DNA of 64,000 bases, from positions 62,001 to 126,000 of IMG/VR virus record IMGVR_UViG_3300025096_000004; one strand, 5' to 3'. The notes beneath the pieces are model-generated. The model saw nothing but the letters and a program-made list of their open reading frames with translations. It was not told the DNA's origin and searched no databases. The stretch comes from a virus. Made by a program: the position numbers and the translations under genes. Of this stretch, positions 1 to 7,741 are shown piece after piece. Within the stretch, counting starts at the first letter, position 1. Each line of letters opens with the position of its first letter.

Positions 1-1
1 C

Positions 2-193
2 AAAAATAAAGGAAAATATTATTCGAAAAAGATGATGAATGAAAACAGAGTGATAACCCCATCCGATGATGCTATCACGATAGAGAGGAAAATTAGAGCA
101 TTCTGGTGCCCCCCTTATGCCGGCGCCGCTATAAAATTAAATAATATTGAGTATACTTTAATAAATAAAGAGATATTAAAAACAATAGAATAG
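2..193 (+). CDS. Sugar N-formyltransferase, C-terminal end (partial)
   Basis: An open frame enters from the left edge and ends at a TAG 8 bases before the next ATG; 63 residues are visible. The stretch KIRAFWCPPYAGAAIKL followed by a short strand (NNIEYTLIN) matches the C-terminal part of the formyltransferase fold seen in methionyl-tRNA formyltransferases and, more closely, in enzymes that N-formylate dTDP-amino sugars with formyl-tetrahydrofolate. The catalytic Asn-His-Asp core would lie left of the window and cannot be checked. The DegT-type aminotransferase 340 bases downstream supports an amino-sugar role, because such enzymes make the amino group that is formylated. The family call rests on a short segment. 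Confidence 0.6.
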   Translation, partial: KNKGKYYSKKMMNENRVITPSDDAITIERKIRAFWCPPYAGAAIKLNNIEYTLINKEILKTIE

Positions 194-201
194 GAGAAAA
201 A

Positions 202-510
202 ATGGCCGATACACTTGGAGGTTTAATAGATAAACTCATCACTATCGATATGAAAATGTGGAACAATCAAGAGTTTCTCTATGAAGTGAGGCGCCTTTCC
301 TTTGATGAGTTTCAAAAAAAATACACTGAAACAGAGAAGAAAAGAATAGATTTGTTTAGTTCAGTTAAAAAATGTTGCGACTTAAATATGCAAAGGAATC
401 AACTGATTGATGAAATCGATGAAAAAATAATAGACATTGTCAAGACAGCCCTTTCGGGCAAAAATATAGATGATGGAAAATTTATTCAAAGAAAACATAA
501 AACATATTAA
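202..510 (+). CDS. Small helical protein of sugar cluster, unknown function
   Basis: A 102-residue protein, predicted mostly helical and highly charged, with a good Shine-Dalgarno (GGAG) 7 bases before the ATG. Its start (MADTLGGLIDKLITIDMKMW) recalls small proteins found inside bacterial polysaccharide clusters, possibly the DUF4254 type, in which a Leu/Ile-rich N-terminus precedes a Trp and acidic residues. No catalytic motif, membrane segment or signal peptide is visible. It sits between the formyltransferase end and the aminotransferase with 8- and 23-base gaps, so it is probably co-transcribed with them and may be an accessory to the same glycan pathway. The family link is a recollection of pattern, not an alignment. 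Confidence 0.55.
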   Translation: MADTLGGLIDKLITIDMKMWNNQEFLYEVRRLSFDEFQKKYTETEKKRIDLFSSVKKCCDLNMQRNQLIDEIDEKIIDIVKTALSGKNIDDGKFIQRKHKTY

Positions 511-533
511 TCGAAGTCCTTAAGAGATACCAT

Positions 534-1640
534 ATGATAAGAATTTATGAACCATATTTAACAGAGTCAACTAAGAAGTACGCCCATGATGCAATAGAGT
601 CTGGGTGGATTTCTTCTCAAGGCTCCTATATTGCTGTGGCTAGAGAAAGTTTGGCATCACTTATGGGAGTGAAACATTGTGTTCTTTTATCAAATGGAAC
701 AACTGCAACCCATTGCTTGTCTAAAGGATTAAATTTTAAATATCCAAAAATAAAGAATTTAATTGTACCAAACAACGTCTATGTAGCAGCATGGAATTCT
801 TTTTTACACGATGGTCAATATGAAGACATTACTGCGATCGATGCTTGCGAAGATACGTGGAATTACAATTTGGACAAATTATATAAAACTCTTGAAGAAG
901 TAGATTTTGATACAACAGCGCTCTTGTGTGTTCACAATTTGGGAAACATTATAAATATACCGAAAATCAAAAGAGATTTTCCATCTTTGGTTATCGTTGA
1001 GGATAACTGTGAAGGGTTTTTGGGAAAATATGAGAATTCTTACTCTGGTACTCAATCTTTCTGCGCTTCAGTTTCTTTTTATGCTAACAAGAACATTACT
1101 TCGGGAGAAGGCGGCGCCTTTTTCACCAATTGTGATGAGACATATCATTATATTTCGTCATTTATAAATCAAGGAAACACAAAGGAGAAGTTTATTCATG
1201 ATAAGTTGTCGCAAAACTATAGAATGACAAATATCCAAGCCGCTCTTTTATTGGGACAAATTGAAGATTTGGAGTTGATTCGAGAAAAAAAGAATGTTAT
1301 TTTTGAAAAGTATAAACAAAAATTACCAAATATTGATAATGTAACAATCCAATCAAGAGAGGCTAATACAGACCCCGCCGATTGGATGATGGGCGTAAGA
1401 GTTACAAATGGCAAAACCTATAGCACCATTGAGTCGGAATTAAAATCAATGGGCGTCGAAACCCGTCCTATGTTTTATTGTTATAATAGACACAAACATC
1501 TTAAAAAGATTATAAAATCAGAAACAAACAAAGTAGCCGAACACCTTAGCTTATGTGGCTTTATGATACCAAGCCACCCCTTGTTGTCTGAATATGAGAC
1601 AGATTTTATAATAGATAGTATTGCAAAAATATCAAAATAA
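534..1640 (+). CDS. DegT/DnrJ/EryC1/StrS-family PLP sugar aminotransferase
   Basis: A 368-residue protein of the usual length for this family of pyridoxal-phosphate enzymes, which transfer an amino group from glutamate to a nucleotide-linked keto sugar. Visible signatures are LLSNGTTA (residues 52-59, cofactor phosphate binding), VEDNCEGFLGKY (155-166, Asp157 facing the pyridine nitrogen) and SFYANKNITSGEGG (181-194), with Lys186 as the expected Schiff-base lysine. The C-terminal part (ETRPMFY) is also typical. Beside a formyltransferase, it suggests synthesis of an N-formylated amino sugar that could decorate the virion or alter the host surface. The exact sugar cannot be read from sequence. 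Confidence 0.9.
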   Translation: MIRIYEPYLTESTKKYAHDAIESGWISSQGSYIAVARESLASLMGVKHCVLLSNGTTATHCLSKGLNFKYPKIKNLIVPNNVYVAAWNSFLHDGQYEDITAIDACEDTWNYNLDKLYKTLEEVDFDTTALLCVHNLGNIINIPKIKRDFPSLVIVEDNCEGFLGKYENSYSGTQSFCASVSFYANKNITSGEGGAFFTNCDETYHYISSFINQGNTKEKFIHDKLSQNYRMTNIQAALLLGQIEDLELIREKKNVIFEKYKQKLPNIDNVTIQSREANTDPADWMMGVRVTNGKTYSTIESELKSMGVETRPMFYCYNRHKHLKKIIKSETNKVAEHLSLCGFMIPSHPLLSEYETDFIIDSIAKISK

Positions 1641-1652
1641 AGGAGAAAACAG

Positions 1653-1868
1653 ATGAAATTAAGCGATCAAGCAATGGGGGCTATTATGATGGCCTTGCAG
1701 AAATCTCTAATGGAGCAGAGTGACATTGTTCCGTTGCTGAAGGAGATGAACTTTGTTGAGATGGACAATGGAGAATTGTTGGTTGAAAATCCGCCAACAG
1801 TTAAAGCTCCTAACACAGGTGTTAAAATTGTTGAAGAGGACAAAACAGTTTTAAACTATGGGAATTGA
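1653..1868 (+). CDS. Small conserved phage protein, unknown
   Basis: A 71-residue protein with a strong Shine-Dalgarno (AAAGGAGA) upstream. The N-terminal half is helical and rich in Met/Leu (AIMMALQKSLMEQ); the second half carries NGELLVENPP, a pattern I associate with short uncharacterised proteins of large aquatic myophages. It has no cysteines, signal or membrane segment. It ends 4 bases before the zinc-ribbon gene and lies in the same tight run as the late sigma factor, so a role in late gene expression is possible but unproven. Confidence 0.7.
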   Translation: MKLSDQAMGAIMMALQKSLMEQSDIVPLLKEMNFVEMDNGELLVENPPTVKAPNTGVKIVEEDKTVLNYGN

Positions 1869-1872
1869 ATGG

Positions 1873-2121
1873 ATGCCAAGATATGTTTACAAGTGTAAAG
1901 ATTGCGAAGCCAGCTTCATGACTGTGCATGGTATTATGGAGGATCAAGATCATTGCGAGGTTTGTTTTAATTTTGGTTCAGTCTTTCGAATCCCCCAGAT
2001 GCCAACCGTCAGGGTCACCAAAGAAAAATCAGGCAATCTTGTGAAAGAGTTTATAGAGGACTCAAGAAAAGAACTTAATGAAGAAAAGAAAAAATTGACA
2101 AGTGAGGAATATGATCGATGA
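1873..2121 (+). CDS. FmdB-like zinc-ribbon protein
   Basis: An 82-residue protein from this start. The opening MPRYVYKCKDC and a second Cys pair (C8, C11, C27, C30) form a four-cysteine zinc ribbon as in FmdB-type putative regulatory proteins; the tail is a charged helix. An ATG 15 bases upstream (1858) is in frame, but it overlaps the previous gene. MPxYxYxC is the usual family start, and a GGGA lies 9 bases before this ATG. The gene overlaps the next one by ATGA. Zinc ribbons of this size often contact nucleic acid or RNA polymerase; its place two genes before a gp55-like sigma factor fits a transcription role, which is inference. Confidence 0.75.
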   Translation: MPRYVYKCKDCEASFMTVHGIMEDQDHCEVCFNFGSVFRIPQMPTVRVTKEKSGNLVKEFIEDSRKELNEEKKKLTSEEYDR

Positions 2122-2531
2122 CGATACTTAATATATGGTTAATAGTGGCCTTGACTCTTTCGTTAACAGCAAATATTTTGTTGGTGTGGTACCTTCGAAA
2201 ACTTCTTGATAAATTTCTATTTATATCCCAAAACCTTGGTGATTTAGTAGAAATGGTTGAAAATTATCATGCGCACCTCAAACATGTTAATAATATGGAA
2301 ACTTATAATGGAGACGAAACAATAGAGTACTTACTACGCCACACACATAGTTTGATTGATTTAATGGATGATTATAGAGATGTTTACGATATTAGCATAC
2401 CTTTAGAAGGAAAACAGGAGAACCTAGATAATGAAGAACGAGACACCCAAATTGAAGAGGAGGAGGCGGAGCCGGTCTCGATCTCCGAAGAAAATGTATT
2501 TTACGCAGGAACACGAAGACGCAATAGTTAA
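2118..2531 (+). CDS. Single-pass membrane protein with acidic tail
   Basis: A 137-residue protein with one N-terminal hydrophobic helix (about residues 4-25, ILNIWLIVALTLSLTANILL) followed by a basic flank, which suggests an anchor with a cytoplasmic C-terminus. The middle is helical with several His residues. The last 33 residues are strongly acidic (EEEEAEP) before a basic end, TRRRNS. That tail is encoded in the 101 bases shared out of frame with the start of the sigma-factor gene, which explains its composition. The start overlaps the previous stop (ATGA). Function unknown; could be a membrane-tethered regulator or a small virion/lysis component. Confidence 0.65.
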   Translation: MTILNIWLIVALTLSLTANILLVWYLRKLLDKFLFISQNLGDLVEMVENYHAHLKHVNNMETYNGDETIEYLLRHTHSLIDLMDDYRDVYDISIPLEGKQENLDNEERDTQIEEEEAEPVSISEENVFYAGTRRRNS

Positions 2532-3153
2532 ATATGCTCTTACAAATTGCAGAGAGGTAAGGACAGAGCTTTATGTTACGCTGCTTAAACCAGCATTTGA
2601 TGAAATGGTTGATAAAATAGTTTTTACTTATAAATTTACAACTTTGCCAAATATTGATGAATTAAGAGATGAGTGTAAGGTATGGCTAACTACTATTCTA
2701 GATAAGTATGATCCCAACAAGGGGTCCAAAGCTTTTTCATATTTTAGTGTTATAACGAAAAACTGGTTTATTCATAAGGTTAAACAAACAACTCGCCGAG
2801 CAAAGAGAGAAGTTGACTATGAATTGGTTGCAAAAGAAGTTGATGAAAAACTTGTTGATAACAGGAATATCTATGTTGAAACTCGAGAGAAAAAAGAGTT
2901 CTGGCAAAATCTTTGGAAAGAAATCGAAAGTTGGCAACCCGAAATGATGAAAGAGAATGAACGCAAGGTGTATGAAGCAGTAAAAATCCTTTTACAATCT
3001 GTGGATCAGATTGATATTTACAACAAAAAGGCGGTTTATCTTTATTTGAGAGAATTAACTGATTTAAACACTAAACAAGTTGTTAATCAACTCAATAAGA
3101 TGAGAAAAAAATATAAGGTATTTCGGAGGAATTGGGATGACGGGAAAATTTAA
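2431..3153 (+). CDS. T4 gp55-like late-transcription sigma factor
   Basis: A 240-residue protein. Residues 84-119 (VWLTTILDKYDPNKGSKAFSY and on to WFIHKVKQ) match sigma region 2 as in T4 gp55: the FDPxKxxxFxxYxxxxxxN pattern that binds the RNA polymerase clamp and melts the -10 region. As in gp55 there is no clear region 4. T4 gp55 has 185 residues; the extra length here is an N-terminal Arg/Ser-rich stretch (RRRRSRSRS, residues 10-18) and a longer C-terminus. The start has AGGAG 10 bases upstream, better than the internal ATG at 2494. The first 101 bases overlap the previous gene out of frame. It should direct host polymerase to late promoters. Confidence 0.8.
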   Translation: MKNETPKLKRRRRSRSRSPKKMYFTQEHEDAIVKYALTNCREVRTELYVTLLKPAFDEMVDKIVFTYKFTTLPNIDELRDECKVWLTTILDKYDPNKGSKAFSYFSVITKNWFIHKVKQTTRRAKREVDYELVAKEVDEKLVDNRNIYVETREKKEFWQNLWKEIESWQPEMMKENERKVYEAVKILLQSVDQIDIYNKKAVYLYLRELTDLNTKQVVNQLNKMRKKYKVFRRNWDDGKI

Positions 3154-3171
3154 CCTGAGACTAGTTAAGGC

Positions 3172-3477
3172 ATGGCAAGCGAATTAGATAAATATTTACA
3201 AGAGACAGTGGACAATATCCGCAATGATAGAGAGGTCACCAAAGAATTGTTAGATGATGCAATGAAATGGTTAGCCAAGGACGAATCTCGTCATCGTGAG
3301 TTGGGACTTGTATTATCAAAATATGTTGAAACATTGCAGAGATCAAATGAGCAGTTGGTAAAAGTGGCCTCTCTTATTTCAAAAAAAGCATCATCCCAAG
3401 ATCTTACTGATGATGACAAAGAGCAAATATTTGATATGATCAAGGGAGATGAAAAAGATGAAACATCACAATCCTGA
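3172..3477 (+). CDS. Conserved phage protein, helical, unknown
   Basis: A 101-residue, almost fully helical protein (LLDDAMKWLAKDESRHRELGLVLSKYVETLQRSNEQL) with a charged tail. I recognise the type from large aquatic myophages but know no function. It has no cysteines or membrane segment. It overlaps the following transglycosylase gene by 20 bases and follows the sigma factor after 18 bases. Its position at the boundary between expression genes and tail-tip enzymes, and its helical character, would suit a small virion or assembly protein; this is a guess. Confidence 0.65.
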   Translation: MASELDKYLQETVDNIRNDREVTKELLDDAMKWLAKDESRHRELGLVLSKYVETLQRSNEQLVKVASLISKKASSQDLTDDDKEQIFDMIKGDEKDETSQS

Positions 3478-4642
3478 TTTGTTAGCAGATGATCATAGTC
3501 TAAGTCAAGTTCGTCAAGATATGGAGGATGATATAATTAAAGATGCTTTTTTTGATTTTACCAAAGGTAAGAGAAATTGGAGAGCAGTTTGTTTGACCGA
3601 TTCGGACTCATCAGATAAAAAAATGATAAATTCGCTAGATGGCTCTCGACTGCCAATCAAACTAAGAGTGTTGGATACATTGGATTCTGTTCTACCCAAC
3701 CCCTGTGCTCTTAAGTTTTCTGAGCCCGAGGTGAAAAAGATAGTTTCACTTTACCCAACCGGATGGTCAACACAGCCATTCGAAAATCGATACTCTTTGC
3801 CGTCATTTGGGCATGTATTAAGGGTCTCTTTTAATGAAAAAGGCCCCGCCGAACAAGGCCGCCACAGAGGTCTTCAGTACACATATAAGACAGATAAAGA
3901 AACAGAACGTTACGACTGTGAAACACGAAAGTTTATGGGCGGCCTAACTAGTTTTACAGGAAGAAATGCTAGATTATTGAGGTCTGTTGCCCCCGGTGCC
4001 GCCGGACCTCATGGCGCCATAGGCCCTCCTCTTGGCGCCGCCTCTTGGGATGACACCGTCGGCGCGGGTGAAACACATTGGTCTAATGAAGATACGAAGA
4101 ATAACTATATGGACAGCAATCACTCTAATCGAAATTCATATGATGATTTGATTGTCAAGTGGTCGTCTCAATATAATATTGATCCAAATTTGGTCAAAGC
4201 ACTCATATGGGCCGAGAGTGGTTTTAAAATCAAAGCTCAATCGAACAAAGGCGCCTCCGGCCTGACTCAGATCATGCCAGATACTCAAGAGAGTATTAAT
4301 AAAGTTTTAAAATATAAAACAATAAATTTGGGAGATCCCGACCAAGCGGTTCATTTTGGCGTTTATTATCTTGTAAGAAAAATAAATCAAGTCGCAGAGA
4401 AGAATTATGTAGACAAATATAAGGACGTCGAAAATGTAAACGCCGGCGGTAAAGGATATAGTGCGCTTGAATTGGGCTTAATATCATATAACTCTGGTCG
4501 AGGAAACTTGGTAAAATACGGCCCAAAGACAGTTATGGGTGAGAGATGGGACTGCAAAAACAACGCTTGTGGTCAAACAAGAAAATATGTTCGAAAGGTG
4601 ACAGCATGGTATGAATGGCTCCTCGCGAATGAAAAATTATAG
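3458..4642 (+). CDS. Virion-type lytic transglycosylase with shared N-terminal module
   Basis: A 394-residue protein. Residues 1-145 form a module shared with the next two genes (start NPDLLADDHSLSQ; core VLPNPC, then IVSLYPTGW, then a GHVLRVSF strand), which recalls OB-like domains of phage baseplate hub proteins. A Gly/Ala/Pro linker (about 175-200) leads to an SLT-type transglycosylase domain (about 225-394): WAESGF holds the catalytic Glu253, followed by GASGLTQIMPDT and ISYNSGRGN. It would cleave glycan strands between MurNAc and GlcNAc. The ATG at 3458 has GGAG 9 bases upstream; the in-frame ATG at 3449 touches that site and is unlikely. Probably a tail-tip enzyme for cell-wall penetration rather than a free endolysin. 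Confidence 0.85.
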   Translation: MKHHNPDLLADDHSLSQVRQDMEDDIIKDAFFDFTKGKRNWRAVCLTDSDSSDKKMINSLDGSRLPIKLRVLDTLDSVLPNPCALKFSEPEVKKIVSLYPTGWSTQPFENRYSLPSFGHVLRVSFNEKGPAEQGRHRGLQYTYKTDKETERYDCETRKFMGGLTSFTGRNARLLRSVAPGAAGPHGAIGPPLGAASWDDTVGAGETHWSNEDTKNNYMDSNHSNRNSYDDLIVKWSSQYNIDPNLVKALIWAESGFKIKAQSNKGASGLTQIMPDTQESINKVLKYKTINLGDPDQAVHFGVYYLVRKINQVAEKNYVDKYKDVENVNAGGKGYSALELGLISYNSGRGNLVKYGPKTVMGERWDCKNNACGQTRKYVRKVTAWYEWLLANEKL

Positions 4643-4657
4643 AAAGAGGTACGCAAA

Positions 4658-6025
4658 ATGACTTATTTAAATCCTGACTTGATAGCTGATGATTTTTCGC
4701 TAAGCCAAATTCTCGAGGAGAAGGTAGCGAATCAACATGATGATATTTACAATAATACAATTAGGGGCAAGGAGCATTTTACAAGCAGGGTGATAACAAA
4801 CAGCGCATTACGCGGAAAAGATGAAAACTATACTGGCCGTCATTTTTTCTGTAAGGCACGTCCTCTTGACACAATGCATGATCATTGTGTTCCTGATCCA
4901 TGCACCAACCACAAGCTTGGAAAGGAGCAGCAAAAATTATTAATTAGCCTTCATCCCACTATGGTCTCCAAGAGTCCAATGAATGAGAATCAACGACCGC
5001 CAAGGTTTAGTGATAAGATAAAAATGTCTTTTTATGGAGAGGGTCCAAATGGAATGACAGCAAAAATGCGCGATATTAGATATTCCCACAAAAGCAAAAT
5101 AGATGAATTTCAATATGCATGCGCTTTTGAAGAGATAGAAGAAATGGCAGGTATGTTTGGATCTGGCCTCCCTTCAGAGCCCTTAAACCGATCAGGTGGG
5201 AACAGAAAACAGAGAGGTGACTTCCCCGACGCCAGTCTTTTTCACAACACGACTGACGGCCTCCCTGACAACCCATCGCCCAACATCCCCGGTCCATTTT
5301 CGAAATATTATGATTGTTCTAAAAAATATAAGTATACAGGCCAGCACCCTGACTTTCAAGGTCAAGAAATATATAATGGCCAATTTCCCAATGAACTCTT
5401 GGCCCTTGCTAAACACGGAAAAGGCGGCGGTGCTGGGCAAGAGAATGGAAAAACCATTTTGGCTCGCGAGGCTGTTAGATCATATGATGAAATGGCAAAA
5501 GCATATCACGCCGACACCGGCCGCGATCTTGTTGCTTCGGGCTATCGCCCGGTATATCGTCAACAGGACGCCCGCCAAGATGCTATTAAAAAATATGGTT
5601 CTCATTCCGGCTCGAAGGCATACAAAAAAACTGCAACCCCCGGAAATTCAAAGCATGGCCTCGGCCTTGCCGTCGATTTTAAGAATGGTAACATTGATCA
5701 CAGTGTCTATGGTTGGACAGATAAAACATATTATTGGTTGGTTGACAATGCCAATGCCTTTGGCTGGTACCACCCTTCTTGGGCTGCAAAGAATGATGAT
5801 AATGAACCGTGGCATTGGGAATATAAGTTTGCAGATAAAATTTTAAAGCTGAATACTGAATCCAAATCAGAAGCCCGAGCACGTCGAAGAGCTTTTGAGA
5901 AAGCCAACAAAATCGATTGCTCCAAGCGCAATCCAAAACTAAAAGTTTCGATAGATCCACTTGACACTGATACGACTTTATTTGATAGTCCTTTACTTAT
6001 TCAAATTCAACAGGGAGTGGCATAG
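4658..6025 (+). CDS. M15 (VanY-type) peptidoglycan peptidase with shared module
   Basis: A 455-residue protein. Residues 1-145 repeat the module of the flanking genes (NPDLIADDFSLSQ; CVPDPC; LLISLHPTMVS; RFSDKIKMSFYGEGP; MRDIRYS). After a low-complexity region (165-215) comes an M15-family zinc peptidase (about 245-395): SGYRPVYRQQ, SKHGLGLAVDF with ligands His333 and Asp340, and EPWHWEY with catalytic Glu383 and ligand His386. This family cuts D-Ala-D-Ala or peptide cross-links in peptidoglycan. Paired with the transglycosylase it would open both glycan and peptide bonds during injection. Gap to the next gene is 3 bases. Confidence 0.85.
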   Translation: MTYLNPDLIADDFSLSQILEEKVANQHDDIYNNTIRGKEHFTSRVITNSALRGKDENYTGRHFFCKARPLDTMHDHCVPDPCTNHKLGKEQQKLLISLHPTMVSKSPMNENQRPPRFSDKIKMSFYGEGPNGMTAKMRDIRYSHKSKIDEFQYACAFEEIEEMAGMFGSGLPSEPLNRSGGNRKQRGDFPDASLFHNTTDGLPDNPSPNIPGPFSKYYDCSKKYKYTGQHPDFQGQEIYNGQFPNELLALAKHGKGGGAGQENGKTILAREAVRSYDEMAKAYHADTGRDLVASGYRPVYRQQDARQDAIKKYGSHSGSKAYKKTATPGNSKHGLGLAVDFKNGNIDHSVYGWTDKTYYWLVDNANAFGWYHPSWAAKNDDNEPWHWEYKFADKILKLNTESKSEARARRRAFEKANKIDCSKRNPKLKVSIDPLDTDTTLFDSPLLIQIQQGVA

Positions 6026-6028
6026 ATT

Positions 6029-7690
6029 ATGGGCGTTGAATATTATACAAATAATTTAGATGCTCTTGCTGATGATCATTCTTTAAGGGATATGCGTCGT
6101 CAACTTCTTTCTGATGCTTTGGATCAAAATGAGTTTAACACAAAAAAAAGAAGAAATGAATATATTGGTACTGTTCTTTCGAACGAGCAAGAGGCGGATT
6201 TCCCACAGGCCTCCGCCGGAGGCCAATCTATTGCTGTAAAGGTAAGGCTCGATGAAGCTCAAGAAGAATATTTGCCAGATTTTTGTGCTGACACTTGGAC
6301 TGAAAAGCAAAAATTTATTCTCTTGTCTTGTCATGGATCCGCCGTTAGTCATACTCCGCTCGTCGATGATAACGGCGAAAGAGTTCCTAAATTTGGGGAT
6401 CGATTGAGTCTTTTTTTCTCTGAGGAGTCTCCTGATTTCTATGGGAGAATGAGGGATTTAAGATATAGATACCCAACTAGCGAGGGGGAGATGTGGAAAA
6501 AGAAGTGCCCTCCAGCAAAACCATTTCTATTAGCTGAGATTGTCGGAGACAAGATTCAAATCAATGAAGAAATATTTTTTGCTTTTGACAAATGGGATAT
6601 AAAAGAAGTCAGCTTTAAAGTTTTATCCGCTGTTGCAAAAATCCTTAAAGCCAATCCAAGAATAAAAATCAAACTTGATGGACACACTGATAGTCGTGGC
6701 AGCAATAAATATAACATGGCTCTTTCCAAAAAGAGAGTGGCTTCTGTTTTTAAGCACTTAACAGAAGTAAACGGAGTGTCGGCATCTCAAATACCAAAGC
6801 GACAGGGCCATGGCGAAACAAAGCCATGGAGCAAGTTGTGTGACCAATATGGGGATCACCTCAAGAGAAACCCACCTAACACACCTAGAGGAAAAAAAGA
6901 ATGGACCTATTGTCACGCCAAAAACCGTCGGGTTGAATTTAATATTATTGAAGGATTGGAATCCGGCGCTGCTAGTTATGGCTCCGCCACCGCAACTACC
7001 GAACCCACCAAAACCGCCGCCGAATCCACCTCTGAAGCAGACACCTCTTCTGAAAAAAGACGAAAACATGAGGAAAAGGCCAAAGAGGGTCAAGAAGATC
7101 CATCTAAACCAGAAGAAGTCCGCGACGATCCTTCCCAATCCGAAGCATACATAGAAAAATCAGCAGAAACAAATTCAGAAAATTGGCAAAAGTGGTATGA
7201 ACATAAACTATCATCAGAAACAGATCCTGTCATGAGATCGACTCTAGAAGAATATATTCAAAATGAAAAGAATTATAGAAGAGATCGCCCTTATGGCGAA
7301 GACCCCATAAACATTTATCCGCCCCGCTGGCGCGGAGGAAATTCTTTAGAAGAGTGGCATAGACCTGCACCTCAAACAGATTTCGAGACAGGCCACAACA
7401 CTCCCTCTTCCGGTGATGCCTATGCTTGGGTGCCGTCAGTGGACATGACCATCGAGGCCGCCAAGGGATATATGGAACATCAACAGAGCAAGATGCAAGA
7501 TTTGTTTAACGAGTATGAACTACAACACAAAAAAGAAGGATATGACGCAGTCAATGAGTTTCTTCCTGATCCATGCGCCCCCGGGCTTTCTGAACAAGAA
7601 CGTCAACGAATTTTGTCAATGTACCCACTAGACCACCCACTCAGGACGGGAGAGAGGGATTGCTATGGCATCCCTGCTGATGCGGGCTGA
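6029..7690 (+). CDS. OmpA-like peptidoglycan-binding virion protein with shared module
   Basis: A 553-residue protein. Residues 1-148 are the third copy of the module (LDALADDHSLRD; YLPDFC; FGDRLSLFF; MRDLRYRY). Residues about 171-316 are an OmpA C-terminal-like domain: FFAFDKWDIK, then GHTDSRGSNKYNMALSKKR, with Asp221 and Arg236 at the positions that bind diaminopimelate of Gram-negative peptidoglycan. A Thr/Ser/Glu-rich linker follows (about 320-385). The C-terminus (507-540, EFLPDPCAPGLSEQE then ILSMYP) repeats the central part of the shared module, a partial internal duplication. The likely role is to dock the tail tip on the cell wall beside the two hydrolases. Confidence 0.82.
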   Translation: MGVEYYTNNLDALADDHSLRDMRRQLLSDALDQNEFNTKKRRNEYIGTVLSNEQEADFPQASAGGQSIAVKVRLDEAQEEYLPDFCADTWTEKQKFILLSCHGSAVSHTPLVDDNGERVPKFGDRLSLFFSEESPDFYGRMRDLRYRYPTSEGEMWKKKCPPAKPFLLAEIVGDKIQINEEIFFAFDKWDIKEVSFKVLSAVAKILKANPRIKIKLDGHTDSRGSNKYNMALSKKRVASVFKHLTEVNGVSASQIPKRQGHGETKPWSKLCDQYGDHLKRNPPNTPRGKKEWTYCHAKNRRVEFNIIEGLESGAASYGSATATTEPTKTAAESTSEADTSSEKRRKHEEKAKEGQEDPSKPEEVRDDPSQSEAYIEKSAETNSENWQKWYEHKLSSETDPVMRSTLEEYIQNEKNYRRDRPYGEDPINIYPPRWRGGNSLEEWHRPAPQTDFETGHNTPSSGDAYAWVPSVDMTIEAAKGYMEHQQSKMQDLFNEYELQHKKEGYDAVNEFLPDPCAPGLSEQERQRILSMYPLDHPLRTGERDCYGIPADAG

Positions 7691-7717
7691 TAATACAGAA
7701 ATAAATCAACAAATAAA

Positions 7718-7725
7718 CTAATTAT
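7718..7725 (+). promoter_or_regulatory. Candidate late promoter element
   Basis: CTAATTAT (within ACTAATTATAC) lies 17 bases before the ATG of the following gene and 8 bases before its GGAG. It matches elements in the three other gaps longer than 40 bases in the structural block. A function as the -10-like element of the gp55-type sigma factor is inference. Confidence 0.35.
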
Positions 7726-7741
7726 ACTTTTTGGAGCGAGT

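Noticed and set aside
3449-3457. Earlier ATG for the transglycosylase gene
   Set aside because: It directly abuts the GGGAG site, leaving no spacing; the ATG at 3458 is correctly spaced and matches the start of the paralogue at 4658.
5196-5846. 216-codon + strand frame inside the M15 peptidase gene
   Set aside because: It lies wholly within a gene with clear catalytic motifs in the other frame, and its translation shows no domain or sensible composition.
6810-7154. Pro-rich + strand frame inside the OmpA-like gene
   Set aside because: It arises from the Thr/Glu-rich linker read in another frame; no start signals.
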